Shown here: one piece after another, positions 49,321 to 60,013 of the stretch
How the letters are laid out: every line of letters starts with the position of its first letter
Numbering within the stretch: the stretch's first letter is position 1
DNA from: Hemileia vastatrix
Lineage: Eukaryota; Basidiomycota; Pucciniomycetes; Pucciniales; Zaghouaniaceae
Direction: 5' to 3'
NCBI GenBank assembly: GCA_030280995.1
Contig: JASXTE010000008.1
Location: forward strand, 15,948,212 to 16,012,211
DNA length: 64,000 nt
Made by a program: the position numbers and the translations under genes
The notes under the pieces: generated by a model
What the model was told of the DNA's origin: nothing
Database searches by the model: none
What the model saw: only the letters and a program-made list of their open reading frames with translations

Positions 49321-50001
49321 GGGGGTATCAATGTTCAGGAATCCACAATTAAATTAATTGTGGATAAAAATCCTTATACCCCAATTATCTTCTGCAATTA
49401 TTTTTGCTAATAATTGGGTTATTAGACACTTTACGTGTCAATGTTCACCTCTTATCTGACATTTTTCTACTCAATTTTTCATAACCACATATTGGACAAC
49501 TTTCTATCATAACCACATCTTGGCCTACTTTCATTCATAACATCTACAATTATATGTCATGTGACTTGCATACAAATCAATCATGGATGTGATGAGTTTG
49601 GGATCAGGAATTAGGAATGGAAATTGGGGTATAAGAGGCGGGATAATGCATCATCGTGGATATCCTTATCCACTAGCCCCGGGGCTAGTGGATAAGAATC
49701 TTCCACAATTAATAATGTCTAATCCCAGGAAAAAAAATTCCAGATCCCTAATTGCGGATCCCTGAACATTGATACCCCCTATTATTAGCAAAAGTAATTG
49801 CGGAAGATAATTGGGGTATAAGGATATTTATCCGCAATTAATTTAATTGCAGATCCCTGAACATTAATACCCCCTATTGTGCAATCCAAATCCACTTGCC
49901 CTGGGGCTAGTGGATAAGAATCTTCCACAATTAATAATGTCTGATCCCAGCAAAAAAAATTCCTGATCCTTAATTGTGGATCCCTTAACATTGATACCCC
50001 C
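49321..50001. mobile_element. Nested MITE-like elements, TA-flanked
   Basis: Outer ends GGGGGTATCA (49321) and TGATACCCCC (to 50001) are perfect inverted repeats flanked by TA (49319-49320, 50002-50003). Further right-type ends with following TA lie at 49779 and 49874. The left arm (49321 to about 49415) is the near-complement of about 49780-49874. The stretches ending at 49779 and 50001 are direct copies of one another (CTAGTGGATAAGAATCTTCC ... GAACATTGATACCCCC). This fits several short non-autonomous DNA transposons inserted into each other. A TA target fits the Tc1/mariner class best, but no transposase is in the window. Confidence 0.78.
49665..49696. other. 32-bp perfect palindrome
   Basis: CTTATCCACTAGCCCC is followed immediately by its reverse complement with no spacer, centred between 49680 and 49681. 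It lies inside the MITE cluster. A second half-copy occurs near 49890-49920 with a diverged partner arm (TCCACTTGCCCTGGGGCTAG). Confidence 0.92.
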
Positions 50002-50003
50002 TA

Positions 50004-51059
50004 ATAATATCACTAAATATAATGAAAACAGAACATTTTTTAGATAGTGCCTTAAAAAGCAAAATCAAATTGAAACTCAGAAGTTAGTATGCATAAAAAA
50101 ATAGAGGGTCAAAAAATCTACAAGGTTGTATAAATTAGTATGTTGATCTGTTCATAGTTGTTAGTCAAAAGTTTGAAGATGGCTGGAAATGCAAATTTAT
50201 GCACAAAAGTGAATAAAACTTACTCCTGAGTACTGTACAGTGGCCAGACAAGTGTTCTCGTCACTTTTTATTCTGGTTTAAATCACAAACACGTCATGCT
50301 ACCACCTTGAACTAATAGTTCATTCTAAGTCTCTCAACAATGTGGCTTTGACATGTCTTATTAGAAATTCATTTCAGTTGCTAGTTCTTTGTATATTGAG
50401 ATTTCTAAAAAATACCATGTTATTTGACTCTAAAACTAATAGCCTCATAGTTTTGAGACATGAACCATTGGAAGGTCCTGCTTTCATATTGGTATTTATA
50501 TAAAAAAAAATTGGAAAAAATTTCTTTTTTTGTCCACAGGTCACTGACAGATGGAACCTGGCAGCAAATAGTCTTTGACAAGACTTCAATGGTAAGAAAA
50601 TCAGGGATGCTTTTTAAAGTGTCTTGATAGCTCACAGGAGCCCTTTAAGATATTTCTTGCACATCCTGAGGTATTGTTTTGCATGGACCATCCGATTTAA
50701 GCAAACTAACTAGCCCTCCCTCCTGTGAGTTGCTTCATGTAAGGGAGGTGGATAATTTCAAAGCTCTAAAAATGCCGAAAAAAACAGCAGAGAGGAGAGA
50801 TAGAAAAAAAAGGTTAATAATGAGCAAGGAAAGATATCAAAACGTTAGCAGATGCAAAGTATGAGCGAAAGATATGAGAAAGCAATTTTGGGAGGGTGTT
50901 AGGGGTGATGGTGATGGTGATGGTGATGGTGGTGGGATAAGAGAAAGAAGAAAAAAGAAGTGCATAAAAAGTGGGCAGGACACTTGAGGTGGCTTAGTAT
51001 GGGCCACATGTTCTGAATGAGTATGAGGTAGTGTTGACCAACTTCACTCTGACTGTCTA
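50004..51059. other. Intergenic region upstream of the Orc6-like gene
   Basis: No coding sequence supported. A (GTGATG)n-type microsatellite lies at about 50903-50932. No convincing TATA box or other promoter element was identified, and transcription signals of the gene at 51060 could not be fixed. Confidence 0.4.
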
Positions 51060-52066
51060 ATGATCTCATCCACCCGGGACCAACTCGCATGGGGCAACTT
51101 GCTCGCTGCTGAACTCCCTTCCACTGCCACCCGCGCCCTCGACTTACGCGCACTCATCGCCCAGCGCACTGCACGTGGCTCTGGCTGGGAACTGCCTGCT
51201 ATTGCTGGCAATGACCGCGCACTCGCTGCTTTGGCTTTGTTCTTGGCGAGGTCTTATCCCTTTATCTCCTGATCCACACTCCTCTTTCTCATCTCTTGAT
51301 CTCTTTATCCACACAAAGACCCCTTCCCCATCCCAACGACTTCGAAGTCCGTCTACACCGTCATGCTGGCATCTCCCTCTCCACTTTCCGCGCTGCTCTA
51401 TCTCATCTCCGTCACGCACTCAACCTTCCCTCCAACAACAACAACAACAACAACAACAACAAAACTCCTACAAAACCTAAACTCTTATCTCATAATCCTC
51501 TTAAAACCCCTTCCCGTCTGAACCCTCAACATAATCCTTTCAATCCTCATTCCCCTTCTTCTTCTTCTCCTTCGATCAATAAATCTCCTTCCAAATCCGT
51601 GTCGTTCGCTAAACACTCTCGTCCTTCTTCGCCTTCAAAATTAACCACTCCTCAATCTAAAAAAAAAAAATACACCCATCGCCACGATGATGATCATCAT
51701 CATTTCAATGACAATGACAAGACTCCTACTAAATCTTCTCTTCGAACTTCTGATCTCGAACGTACTAAAATGTCCGCTGCCAAATTATTTGGGGGTAAAG
51801 ATTTGACAACTGATTTACTTCTTATTCCTCCACCTCCACCTCCTCCATCCATTTTCTCTTCTTCCTCTTTCAATCATCATCATCATGATCATTCGGAGTT
51901 ATCATCGATGAGAGTTAAGTCAATGGATCATGGAAATATGTTATGGAAACATTTGGCTGTGGGTCTTGATTCGGAAGATTGGTCTTTGAAGTATAAGTTA
52001 TGGAAAGATTATTCTGATAAACTTGTTCTTCGTGAATTGGGTTGGGATAATAATCATCAGAGCTGA
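51060..52066 (+). CDS. Possible Orc6-like protein, one intron
   Basis: Model: exon 1 at 51060-51250, intron 51251-51318 (68 bp, GT...AG with CTGAT branch-like word), exon 2 at 51319-52066. The two exons join in frame (939 bp, 312 residues); without splicing exon 1 hits a stop. The start is the ATG of MISSTRDQ. Residues 1-101 are hydrophobic-helical (LAWGNLLAAELPS, AALALFLAR, ISLSTFRAALSHLRHAL). A poly-Asn run from about residue 103 follows, then a Ser/Pro-rich basic linker with several S/T-P-x-K/R sites (TPTKP, KTPSR, SPSK) and a KKKK run, a poly-Pro stretch, and a C-terminal helix with SLKYKLWKDYSDKLV. Two helical repeats resembling cyclin-box folds, CDK-type sites and a short C-terminal helix are the layout of Orc6, a subunit of the origin recognition complex acting in the nucleus. 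The similarity is from memory and weak, so another basic nuclear protein is possible. Confidence 0.6.
51251..51318 (+). other. Intron in the Orc6-like gene
   Basis: Begins GTCTTATCCC and ends CACAAAG. It is pyrimidine-rich and 68 bp long, a usual size for fungal introns. Removal joins the phase-2 codon AG|A (Arg) and removes an in-frame TGA. Confidence 0.75.
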
Positions 52067-52398
52067 TTCAATTCTTAGCGGGCTGGTACGTAACAGTTCT
52101 GTATATAATATTTCATTGTAAAATTCACATGAGTGGTTAGGTTGAGAATGAGGGTGAGGATGAAATATGATGTGATCTGATTCATCTTCAATATTTTGCT
52201 TGGCTATGTTGCGTGATCATGATAAATTATCATGCATTTGAATATCTTCCTTTTCCTTTTTCTTCATCTATAAAAACGAGAGGGACAGGAATGTCAAGTT
52301 ATCATTGAGATTTTTAATGTTAGGCTCTAACCTGCTATTATTTAGAGATTAGTTCTTGTCAATTCTATATTCTTCATTTTCAGTTAATTCAAGGTTGC

Positions 52399-52426
52399 TA
52401 TATATATATATATATATATATATATA
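52399..52426. repeat. (TA)n microsatellite
   Basis: About fourteen TA units directly before the foldback element. A shorter TA run resumes at about 52536-52545 after it, as if the element had inserted within one TA tract. Confidence 0.9.
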
Positions 52427-52533
52427 CCGGGAAAAATATTGGCGCTTGCTAGCAGGTGTCTCCCCCAATTGAACTACCATAGTTCAGTCAGGGATGGACA
52501 CCTGCTAGCAGGTGCCAGCTTTTATTTTCTGGT
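52427..52533. mobile_element. Short foldback (MITE-like) element in a TA tract
   Basis: The left arm GGCGCTTGCTAGCAGGTGTC (52441-52460) pairs with GACACCTGCTAGCAGGTGCC (52497-52516) with two mismatches. Outer parts CCGGGAAAAATA and TTTTATTTTCTGG also pair partly. The loop holds a small TGAACTA/TAGTTCA inversion. TA tract on both sides is consistent with TA-targeted insertion. There is no coding capacity. Confidence 0.72.
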
Positions 52534-52829
52534 GATATATATATATTCAGAAATTAGACTTAAGACTCTTCTTTTTTGAAGTTCCACCAACACGTCCTTT
52601 TTTTTTTTTTTTTTTTTTTGCTCACTAAGAAAGAAAAAGAAAATGCTTCCAAAGTCACTTTCTTATATTATCATTAAAAAAAACATTATGAAAAAGATTT
52701 ATTTTCATTAAAACAAGGATAAGAACATATGTATGTACAAAAAAAATACAGAATAGATTTATTTGAGCGATTCAATAGCTCAAAAAAAAAAATGAAATAA
52801 TAATAATAATTGAAATGCCTTATTTTTCA
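52534..52829. other. Low-complexity intergenic sequence
   Basis: Contains a 19-22-base T run near 52598-52619 and A-rich tracts. No gene seen. It probably includes 3' flanks of the two convergent genes. Confidence 0.4.
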
Positions 52830-53057
52830 CTACTGCATTTGAATTTGAAAAAAAGTACTTGCTTGGCTTAGTTCTTCTTCTCCACCTACACACTTTCCAT
52901 TAGTACATTGGTTATAATCTTCAATAAATTTTGACGTTGAACATAAACAAGACATTATACTTTTTTCAGAACATGTATGCTTTGAGGAAGTTACTTTACA
53001 CATTGTCATTTGAAGACACATCGGACCACGATTTGTGTTTGTATCCACATCACATAG
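52830..53057 (-). pseudogene. Cys-rich, CFEM-like coding remnant downstream of AA9
   Basis: A minus-strand open stretch of about 75 codons with regularly spaced cysteines: C-x5-C-x8-C-x7-C-x1-C-x11-C-x4-C (visible words: GPMCLQMTMC, TCSEKSIMSCLCS, FIEDYNQCTNGKC), plus one more Cys just upstream. Spacing resembles CFEM-type domains of fungal secreted or surface proteins. It has no signal peptide and no usable start. Upstream in the same frame is a stop (TAA about 53057), and no AG acceptor lies between that stop and the first cysteines. It lies 84 bp past the AA9 stop on the same strand. It may be a former C-terminal domain of that gene separated by frame breaks, or a sequencing indel problem in the A-rich stretch. 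Not provable here. Confidence 0.45.
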
Positions 53058-53140
53058 GTTTTAGATTTGTTTGTTTTCCAATCTTCGATTCAATCTTCTT
53101 AGTTATCTCGTTGCTCATCATTGAAGGACTTGAAAGATTT

Positions 53141-54228
53141 TTATTTTTTCTTACATCCTTTTTTCTTTTTCTTTGGTTGGTTGATTTTTTTTTGTAAACC
53201 TTGTTTTGGAAATTTCGAACTAGGATATTTTTTCAAGTTTGTTAAGCTTGATGATTTTGGTGAAGGGTTAGATGTGATATATATTTGTCCACAAAATGGA
53301 TAATATTGATCTTGAAAATTCTCTTCTACTCCTGAAGCACTTTTTGCAATACTAAAGAGAGAGAGAGAGAGAAAAAGAAAAAGAAAAATTAAAAATTAAA
53401 AAAAATAAAAAGAAAGAAAAAAAGCAATGAGAATTATATATATACATATAATTATATTCATTGAGATGAAAAAAAAAGACACACAACTCGATTCTCAAAA
53501 TATAACTTGCTTGAGGAATATCATGAGGAATAGAAATGACTAAACGATTTCCGTCATGTTTTGGTTCGTATTGTTTCATCAATTTAGGTAATCCATTAAC
53601 ATCTGATTGGATTTTAAAATAATCAGCTTTAGAAGCATCAAAATGTTCACAAGCGTGAGGTTCTATTCCACATAATCCTAAATAGGTTTGAATGGATCCT
53701 TTTGGATGGGGCCAACTGTGTAGAAATAAATAAAAAAATGAAAGCAATTAGTTATCCTCATTAAAAATTACAACAATATATATGTATATATATATGCCAG
53801 ATTTTACTTTTTTTTTAAAAAAAAAAACAGTTCTGAAGGAGAAATAAAAGAAAATAAAATAATTGATGAATGATTTACCCTTTCCCAGTTTCCCCCGCAA
53901 TAATCAGTTCAATTTTCCCACCTGCTTTAACATTTTTTGTCTTTTTAGCTGACTCTTGAGGTAAACTAAACAATACTCCACCAGGTTTCTCAACTTTTTT
54001 AAAAGGTGTATAAGTTGATCCACATGTAATCGAGTCACTTTCTTTAAATTGACTACCAATCCATCCTGTATTATCAGAAACTCGACGAAAGCTAGTTATC
54101 TTTAATGACTGTTTTTGTGCTAATTCTAATTCACCTCCATCAGCTGACCATGATTTAACATAACCATGACCTCGGGATTCATGAAGTATGGTCAAAATCG
54201 TAATGGCGGTAGTAAAAATTATTTTCAT
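53141..54228 (-). CDS. AA9 lytic polysaccharide monooxygenase
   Basis: Three exons on the minus strand: 54228-53879, 53715-53488 and 53351-53141 (789 bp, 262 residues). Introns are 53878-53716 (GTAAAT...ACAG) and 53487-53352 (GTTGTG...TTTAG), both phase 2. Residues 1-20 are a signal peptide, and cleavage exposes His21 (HGYVKSW), the N-terminal copper-brace histidine of AA9 enzymes. The second copper His is His120 (WPHPKGSIQTYL). The axial Tyr is Tyr210 in QYYPFCGQIYIT, with Gln208 beside it. Cys69 (SITCGS) and Cys213 match the conserved disulfide pair. AA9 enzymes are secreted and oxidatively cleave cellulose or related glucans using copper and O2/H2O2. The C-terminus is an unusual Lys-rich tail (QPKKKKKGCKKK). 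A GTAAGA donor-like word overlaps the tail, so alternative 3' splicing is possible. Overall the gene looks intact. Confidence 0.88.
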
Positions 54229-54366
54229 TTTCGATATTTCAGTTGAATTGAAGCGAGTGTCGAAATATAATATTATGAATTGTAAGATGAAGCAAGATAG
54301 TAACGTATGTACTTAGATGTGGGTATAGAAGATGATGAGAAATACTTCAAGGTGAAGTAAGGCTTC

Positions 54367-54374
54367 TTATATAG
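54367..54374 (-). promoter_or_regulatory. TATA box of the AA9 gene
   Basis: The minus strand reads CTATATAA, about 140 bp upstream of the AA9 ATG. It is the only strong TATA-like word in the near upstream region, and its distance leaves room for a short 5' UTR. Confidence 0.55.
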
Positions 54375-54399
54375 ACCTTTTTCAGCTCCGCAGAAGCGC

Positions 54400-55545
54400 A
54401 ACAAAAGTATTTTGTGATTAATTAATTATTTGTAGTATTTTTTCAAACGAATGCATTAAAAATGAAATAAAAATCATAAGAGCGCAGATACTATTACAAC
54501 AACCTTCCCCCCGCCCCTCCAAACACACCAACACTTCTCTTTCAAATAAAAATAAAATTCATAATAAATATAATTATATATATATATATACGAACAGCAT
54601 TATATTAGATTTAAATCAAAAATTTAAGGTTAAAAAAGAAGACTCAATATCAAATGTTTACTTAACTTAATTTAACTCTTGCTACTTAAAACTAAAAAAA
54701 GATAAAACAGATAAATAAAGATTTGATCAGATAAGAAAAGATGAGATAAGATAAACGTGTGCGTGTGCGTGTGTGCGTTTTTAATAAAATAATTTTAATT
54801 TTTTATGAGCATAGGTGAGAGTCATTATGTAGTTACTTTTCCTTTTCTTTTCTTTTCTTTTTTTTTACTTTTGTATTTTGTTAAGTTTTTTTAAAAGATA
54901 AAAAAAAAAAAAAAAACTAAAAAAGAAAAAGAAAAAGAAAAAGAAAAAGAAAAAGAAAAAGAAAAAGAAAAAGAAAAAGAAAAAGAAAAAGAAAAAGAAA
55001 AAGAAAAAGAAAAAGAAAAAGAAAAAGAAAAAGAAAAAGAAAAAGAAAAAGAAAAAGAAAAAGAAAAAGAAAAAGAAAAAGAAAAAGAAAAAGAAAAAGA
55101 AAAAGAAAAAGAAAAATGACACTAAAAATAATCCTTCAGGGGAAAATAGTTTAATATTTAAAATTTTTTATAAAAAATATATAAAAAAAAATGAATAAAA
55201 TTTCTCTATTAAAAGAAAATGATAAAAAAAAAAAAAAAAAAAAACTTGAAAATGGAAACTTATTTCCAGGTGTGCGTGCGTGTGTGCGCGCTATCAAGGC
55301 CTAAACTTGTATGTAATTTGGATTCATCTTATTTGTTTTTTTATAAATATTTATTTAGTGATAGTAGCAGTTGTAGTAGTAGTAGTAGTCATCATTATGG
55401 TGAAGTTGGAACTTGTCCGATACATTTCAAAAGGGCGCAGTATTTATAGGCACGAGAGATCATTATACTAATATAAGGATAAGTCGGAAAAAATAAATAA
55501 ATATTATATTGATGTTTATATGGATTTAGTAGTTATTAGAAATAT
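54400..55545. other. Intergenic region, low complexity
   Basis: No gene seen. Contains a TATATA run near 54575, a GT/GC microsatellite near 54758-54777 (GTGCGTGTGCGTGTGTGCG), a long GAAAAA array, another A run at about 55225-55243 and a short AGTAGT run at about 55374-55388. Confidence 0.5.
54925..55116. repeat. (GAAAAA)32 hexanucleotide microsatellite
   Basis: 192 bp of uninterrupted AAAAAG/GAAAAA units. The minus strand reads as a poly-Phe frame, which is an artefact of the repeat. It is flanked by more A-rich sequence. Confidence 0.97.
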
Positions 55546-57993
55546 TGTCGGTGGGCCGTCTAGAAGAAGGAAAAGAAAATAGAAAGGAATAATAGGAGAT
55601 AGGAATAAGGGAGTATAAAAAAAGAAATGATAATAACTAAAATTTATAAATTTAAGAAAATAAAGAAAAGAAATAAAGAAATGCAACAACACTTGTTGAG
55701 GAGAGACACAATAGAAAGGTTTAATTTATTTATAAAATATTTATTTTAAGTAAATCAAATTTTCTGCGTGGCTAACAATTATTATTACTAATAGACTTAA
55801 GGCAAACTTTAATTAATTATTTAATATTTAAATTAGAATTGTAATACTAATAAAATAACAAATAACATGTTTTGTATATATTGCAAAATATGTTTAGAAT
55901 GTGAGTAATAAGTGATGAGGCTACAGGGGGTTACCCAAGACCTTTATATAGGCAAGGGGCCCTCTGAAGAGCCACATTAATGTATATAGAATTAAAAATA
56001 AAATAAAAATATCATGTAACAAAATATGAGTAAGGGCAAGGGAACCCATGAAGCAATTATCTAACACACACGAGTTAGAGCCTAAAATTCCCCAAATTAA
56101 TCCCAAACGTTTACAATAAAATTAGGAAGTAATTAAATAAGTTTGAGATGCAATAAAACAATTATTTTATTTTAAAACATGTCTGATAACTCTTTTAAAG
56201 AAACCAATTTTAAGTGAAACATAAAAAGGAACTAATTTTAACACATAAAAATAGTGTAATTGTCGGTCAGTTGTCTAGAAGAAGGTAAGAAAATTAGGGG
56301 AGAAGGAGGAGAGAAGAGGGAGGACAAGGGAAAATAAAAGGAATAATTTGTAATAGGATATTTTAATTTTATTTAAGAGGGAAAACAACGACGAGCAACT
56401 TTGAGAGATGACAAAAGCTTAGTATTTATTAATAATAATATTATTTAATGTAAGGGTTCTGCGCGGCAAACACTTTTAATTACTATCAGACTTAAAGCAA
56501 CCTTTAATTTGTTATATAGACTTTTAATTAGATTTGTATTACTAATAAAAAAAATATAAACGTATAAAATAGTTATTTTAATTTGTTGAGTGTTTAATAA
56601 GTGATGATGCTACAGGGGATTATCCAAGGCCCTTTTATAGGCAATGGGTCCTCTGAAGCGCTACTATCTTTGTAAATACAATGATTAGAATGGAATAAAA
56701 CAAATATATCAAAAGAGTAAATGAAACATAACAATATAGAGAAAAACATGAAACAAATAATTAAAACCCCAATTAAGAATCCAATTTCCCCGCCATTAAT
56801 TCCCAAATCAGTAAGTGACAATAGTGAATAACTAAACAAGATTGGAAACATAGGAACTATGAGAAATATAATTCCAAACAGATGGTACATTCTGATTAAA
56901 GGACATTTTAAGTGAAACAAAAATAATTTGACACAACAAAACAAGCAATTAATCTCAATTTAGTCCAAATTAATTTATTTGTTTTTTCTAACACAATTAA
57001 GGGTCAAAAGAAGCGTCCTTAATTATTGTTTAGTATCATATGAGAGGTATTATTTAATATATAAATTTAAGTAATTAATTTAAATATATTATAAATCAAT
57101 TTTACACTTGTAATTATAATATATGTTTTTTAATTAATTAAATATAAATTTATAATTATTAAATACATAAAAATGCGCCATTATTTGTAGAATATATTAT
57201 ATTATGCTCAATTTAATTGTATATAAAAATATTTATAACCAATAAATTTAATGTAACACTTGTATATAATAAAATTCTTATATAATTTCATTATGCAATA
57301 AAATATTAAGTTATATTCATTAAATACAAGTCTTACCCACTTTTTAAGGTTTTATAATTTATATATCATTTACTGGACTCCTGGAATAGCCTGGCTGACA
57401 GTAATTAATTAATTTAGTATAAAACATGAGTAATTAATTATTTTAACTACTTTTATTAGTGTAACAATTATTTTAAGTTAAAAAAATACTTATTATAACA
57501 AAATTGATAATTTTTAGAATAAAACATTAATAATTTATTTAATAAAGTGTTTTAACTTGTTTAATACTTTGATGACACAATTATGAATCAAAAAAGCGCC
57601 CAATATTTTTGTTTAACAAGATATATAAGGCTCTATTTAATATATAAATTTAATTAATTAATTTAATTACATTATAAGTTAATTTTACACTTATAATTAT
57701 AATATATGTTTATAATTAAATAATTATTAATTTGTATTTATTAAATACATAAAAATGCGCCATAATTTATAGAATATAAAATATATCATGCTTAATTTAA
57801 ATGTATATATAATTTATATAATAATAAAATTAATATAATACTTATTTTACTTATATTTAATAAGATACTTATATAATTTTAATATGCAATAAAATATTAA
57901 TTTATATACATAACATGCATATTTTTACGCCCTCTTTCAGGTCCAATATATTAACATAACATTTACTGGGCTCCTGGTACAGCCTGGCTGACA
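55546..57993 (-). repeat. Element B 3' LTR region with internal duplications
   Basis: The right end (57988-57993, CTGACA) abuts the polypurine tract of element B, so this is its 3' LTR read on the minus strand. The left part shows two tandem segments starting TGTCGG at 55546 and 56261. They share TCTAGAAGAAGG, TAAGTGATGA-GCTACAGGGG and GGCCCTCTGAAG-like words. The right part has two more copies of another segment ending CTGGCTGACA (57400 and 57993, about 590 bp apart), sharing ATACATAAAAATGCGCCAT. So the region reads A-A-B-B. Either one LTR grew by internal duplication, or truncated LTR copies are stacked. It is extremely AT-rich. The exact LTR limits cannot be fixed because the partner LTR lies outside the window. 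Confidence 0.65.
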
Positions 57994-58005
57994 CTCCTTC
58001 ACTCT
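57994..58005 (-). other. Polypurine tract of element B
   Basis: The minus strand reads AGAGTGAAGGAG immediately before the LTR start TGTCAGCC. It is in the expected position for plus-strand priming and is preceded by a T-rich run. Confidence 0.72.
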
Positions 58006-58026
58006 AAAAAAATAATAAAAAAAATG

Positions 58027-58825
58027 CTAAGATTTTTCCTTTTTATACTTTTTTAACAGAGTAGGAAGATTTGAAATTTCTTTTCCAGGTATCCATGCAT
58101 CATGTTCAGAGGATTTGTTCTTATATCTCAATAAATATTCAATACCTCTTTCAGAAGTGATAATTCTATCATTGAGAATTTTATCAATTTCTGCAGTTTC
58201 TGTGACTTCCTGAGGGTTTTTCTTAGGTCTTCCCCTTCTTTTGGGAAATAAGTCACAGTTGGAAGTATAAGGTTTAAGCAAAGAAATGGGAAAAACAGGA
58301 TGTTTCCTATCATATGGAGAATACAATACAACTTCGACTGCATTGTCTCCAATCATTCTTTTAACAACAAATGGTCCCACAAAAGGATCCTTTAATTTGT
58401 TGTTTCCTTATAAACTGAAATGGACAGTAGATATCAACACTTCATCACCCTTGTTAAATTTGTATTCTTTATGGGATTTATTCCATCTTTTCTTTTCATA
58501 TTCAGATGCCTTATCAATACAGCTTTGAGCATGTTTTCTGCATAGCTGTTGCATTTGCATAAAAGATCTTATTCCAGGATGTAGTTCCAACTTAGTTAAT
58601 TTATTATTGAGAATTTGAGCATGAGTGTTTGGGACATAACCCAACCAAAGCTCAAAAGGCTTTTTCTCAGTGACAGAATGAACAGTGCTATTATATTAAA
58701 ATTCAATACCAGGCAATAGAGTGACCCAGTCATGAGTAAATCTGTCATTTTCTTTATATTCTAATCCAAAGGCACAATACCTTCTAATCATATCTTCCAA
58801 GGTTTGAATAATTCTTTCAGCTAGA
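58027..58825 (-). pseudogene. Element B integrase C-terminus with chromodomain-like tail
   Basis: Separated from the rest of pol by a solo LTR. After the LTR the minus strand continues with the end of the integrase core (AERIIQTLEDMIRRYCAFG), a stop near 58695, ELWLGYVPNTHAQ, a basic helix (EYEKKRWNKSHKEYKFNKGD) and a GPY-like module (KDPFVGPFVVKRMIGDNAVEV). At 58150-58030 is a chromodomain-like module (ERGIEYLLRYKNKSSEHDAWIP), the pattern of Ty3/Gypsy chromoviruses in which it directs integration to chromatin. A stop near 58410 and other breaks make it non-functional. The protein ends with TAG at 58027. Confidence 0.8.
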
Positions 58826-58830
58826 CCATC

Positions 58831-60008
58831 TGTCAGTGTATCTAGTATATAAGTATGATTTTAATAGTATTCATTAATGATCCTACTACTAATTTATAAA
58901 TTATTTAGTGAATAAACCTCAGGGGAAGACTAATAAAATAGTTGTACTCAAATAAAACTCACAATACTTGGATTTAAATGCATGCTAGTGGTGAAAAAAT
59001 AGATAAATAGAATATAGTTATAGCTTATATAATGATAATATCAATTTATAAAGGCTTTATAATATATTTCTAAATGATAATAATTGTGTTTAAATTTTTA
59101 TTTTAATTGTAGTAAGTAAGTGATGTCTAATAACCATCAAAATCCTCCCTTACTTATACCAAAATCTACTGGAGTGCACAGACCTTCAATCCAGATGATG
59201 TCACTGCTATCCCCAGCAATTACAGCACTGTGAGGGCCTATCACCTCCCCATGGCATCCACTTCAAGCAGATTCAACACCCAGACCTCCAGTAAGGACCC
59301 TCCATCACAATTAATGATAACACATACCCATACCATAAATAGAAAATCCAGATAAAAGCTGATACCATAAAGAAACAGGTAAAATAACTAATCCAAAAGA
59401 AATAAATTGAAACCCAAAGAATATAAAGGAAATAAATTAAATTTCCAAGCCCCCAATAACATCCCCAAGAATCCATATTAAGGCAGAAATGACCTCCCAA
59501 CCTATAAATCCATGAATATCCATCCAAGGAAACAGATTAAGTTGTCCAAACTGAGTGCATGTGCCTGAAATAGATGTATATGCTTCTGTAGGTGTTTTGA
59601 ATCGACTGAATATGTCCATATGACCTAAAATAAGCAGAAAAACAAAGGTTATAGGCTATTAAGAGTCTAAAACCTACTTATAGACCTAAATACACATAAT
59701 ATACTGCATATTTCACTGAATATGAGATTTATGTATACATATAAGCTTATGTATGTCAATAATTACTTAATATCACTTAAGATAAATATATTATGACTAC
59801 ATTAACACCTTAATAAGTATTATTAGGCTATGGATAAGCTATTTAAACTACTATAAGTTATATAATAGTGTAATAATTATATATATATGTATTATAAACA
59901 TATATAAAAGTGTTTTAACCTTATTTTTAAGATATAAGCTTAATGTATTTAAGGTAATCTTATTTTAAACATAAGAATTACTCAGTCCTGGGGATCCCTA
60001 GGCTGACA
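58831..60008 (-). mobile_element. Solo LTR nested in element B integrase
   Basis: 1178 bp with ends TGTCAG (58831) and CTGACA (60008) and target duplication CCATC on both sides (58826-58830 and 60009-60013). Removing it and one CCATC restores the integrase reading at the conserved QTDG/AER junction, so it inserted after element B. It matches the LTR at 46239-47395. No internal coding region remains, as after LTR-LTR recombination. Orientation is assigned from similarity to that LTR. Confidence 0.92.
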
Positions 60009-60013
60009 CCATC

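Noticed and set aside
49583..49765. 60-codon frame over the palindrome
   Set aside because: Arises from the MITE arms and palindrome; no protein-like pattern.
54865..55122. Minus-strand poly-Phe open frame
   Set aside because: Translation of the GAAAAA microsatellite; not a gene.
59273..59619. Minus-strand hydrophobic frames in the solo LTR
   Set aside because: Located in LTR sequence shared with 46239-47395, where the frames are not conserved.
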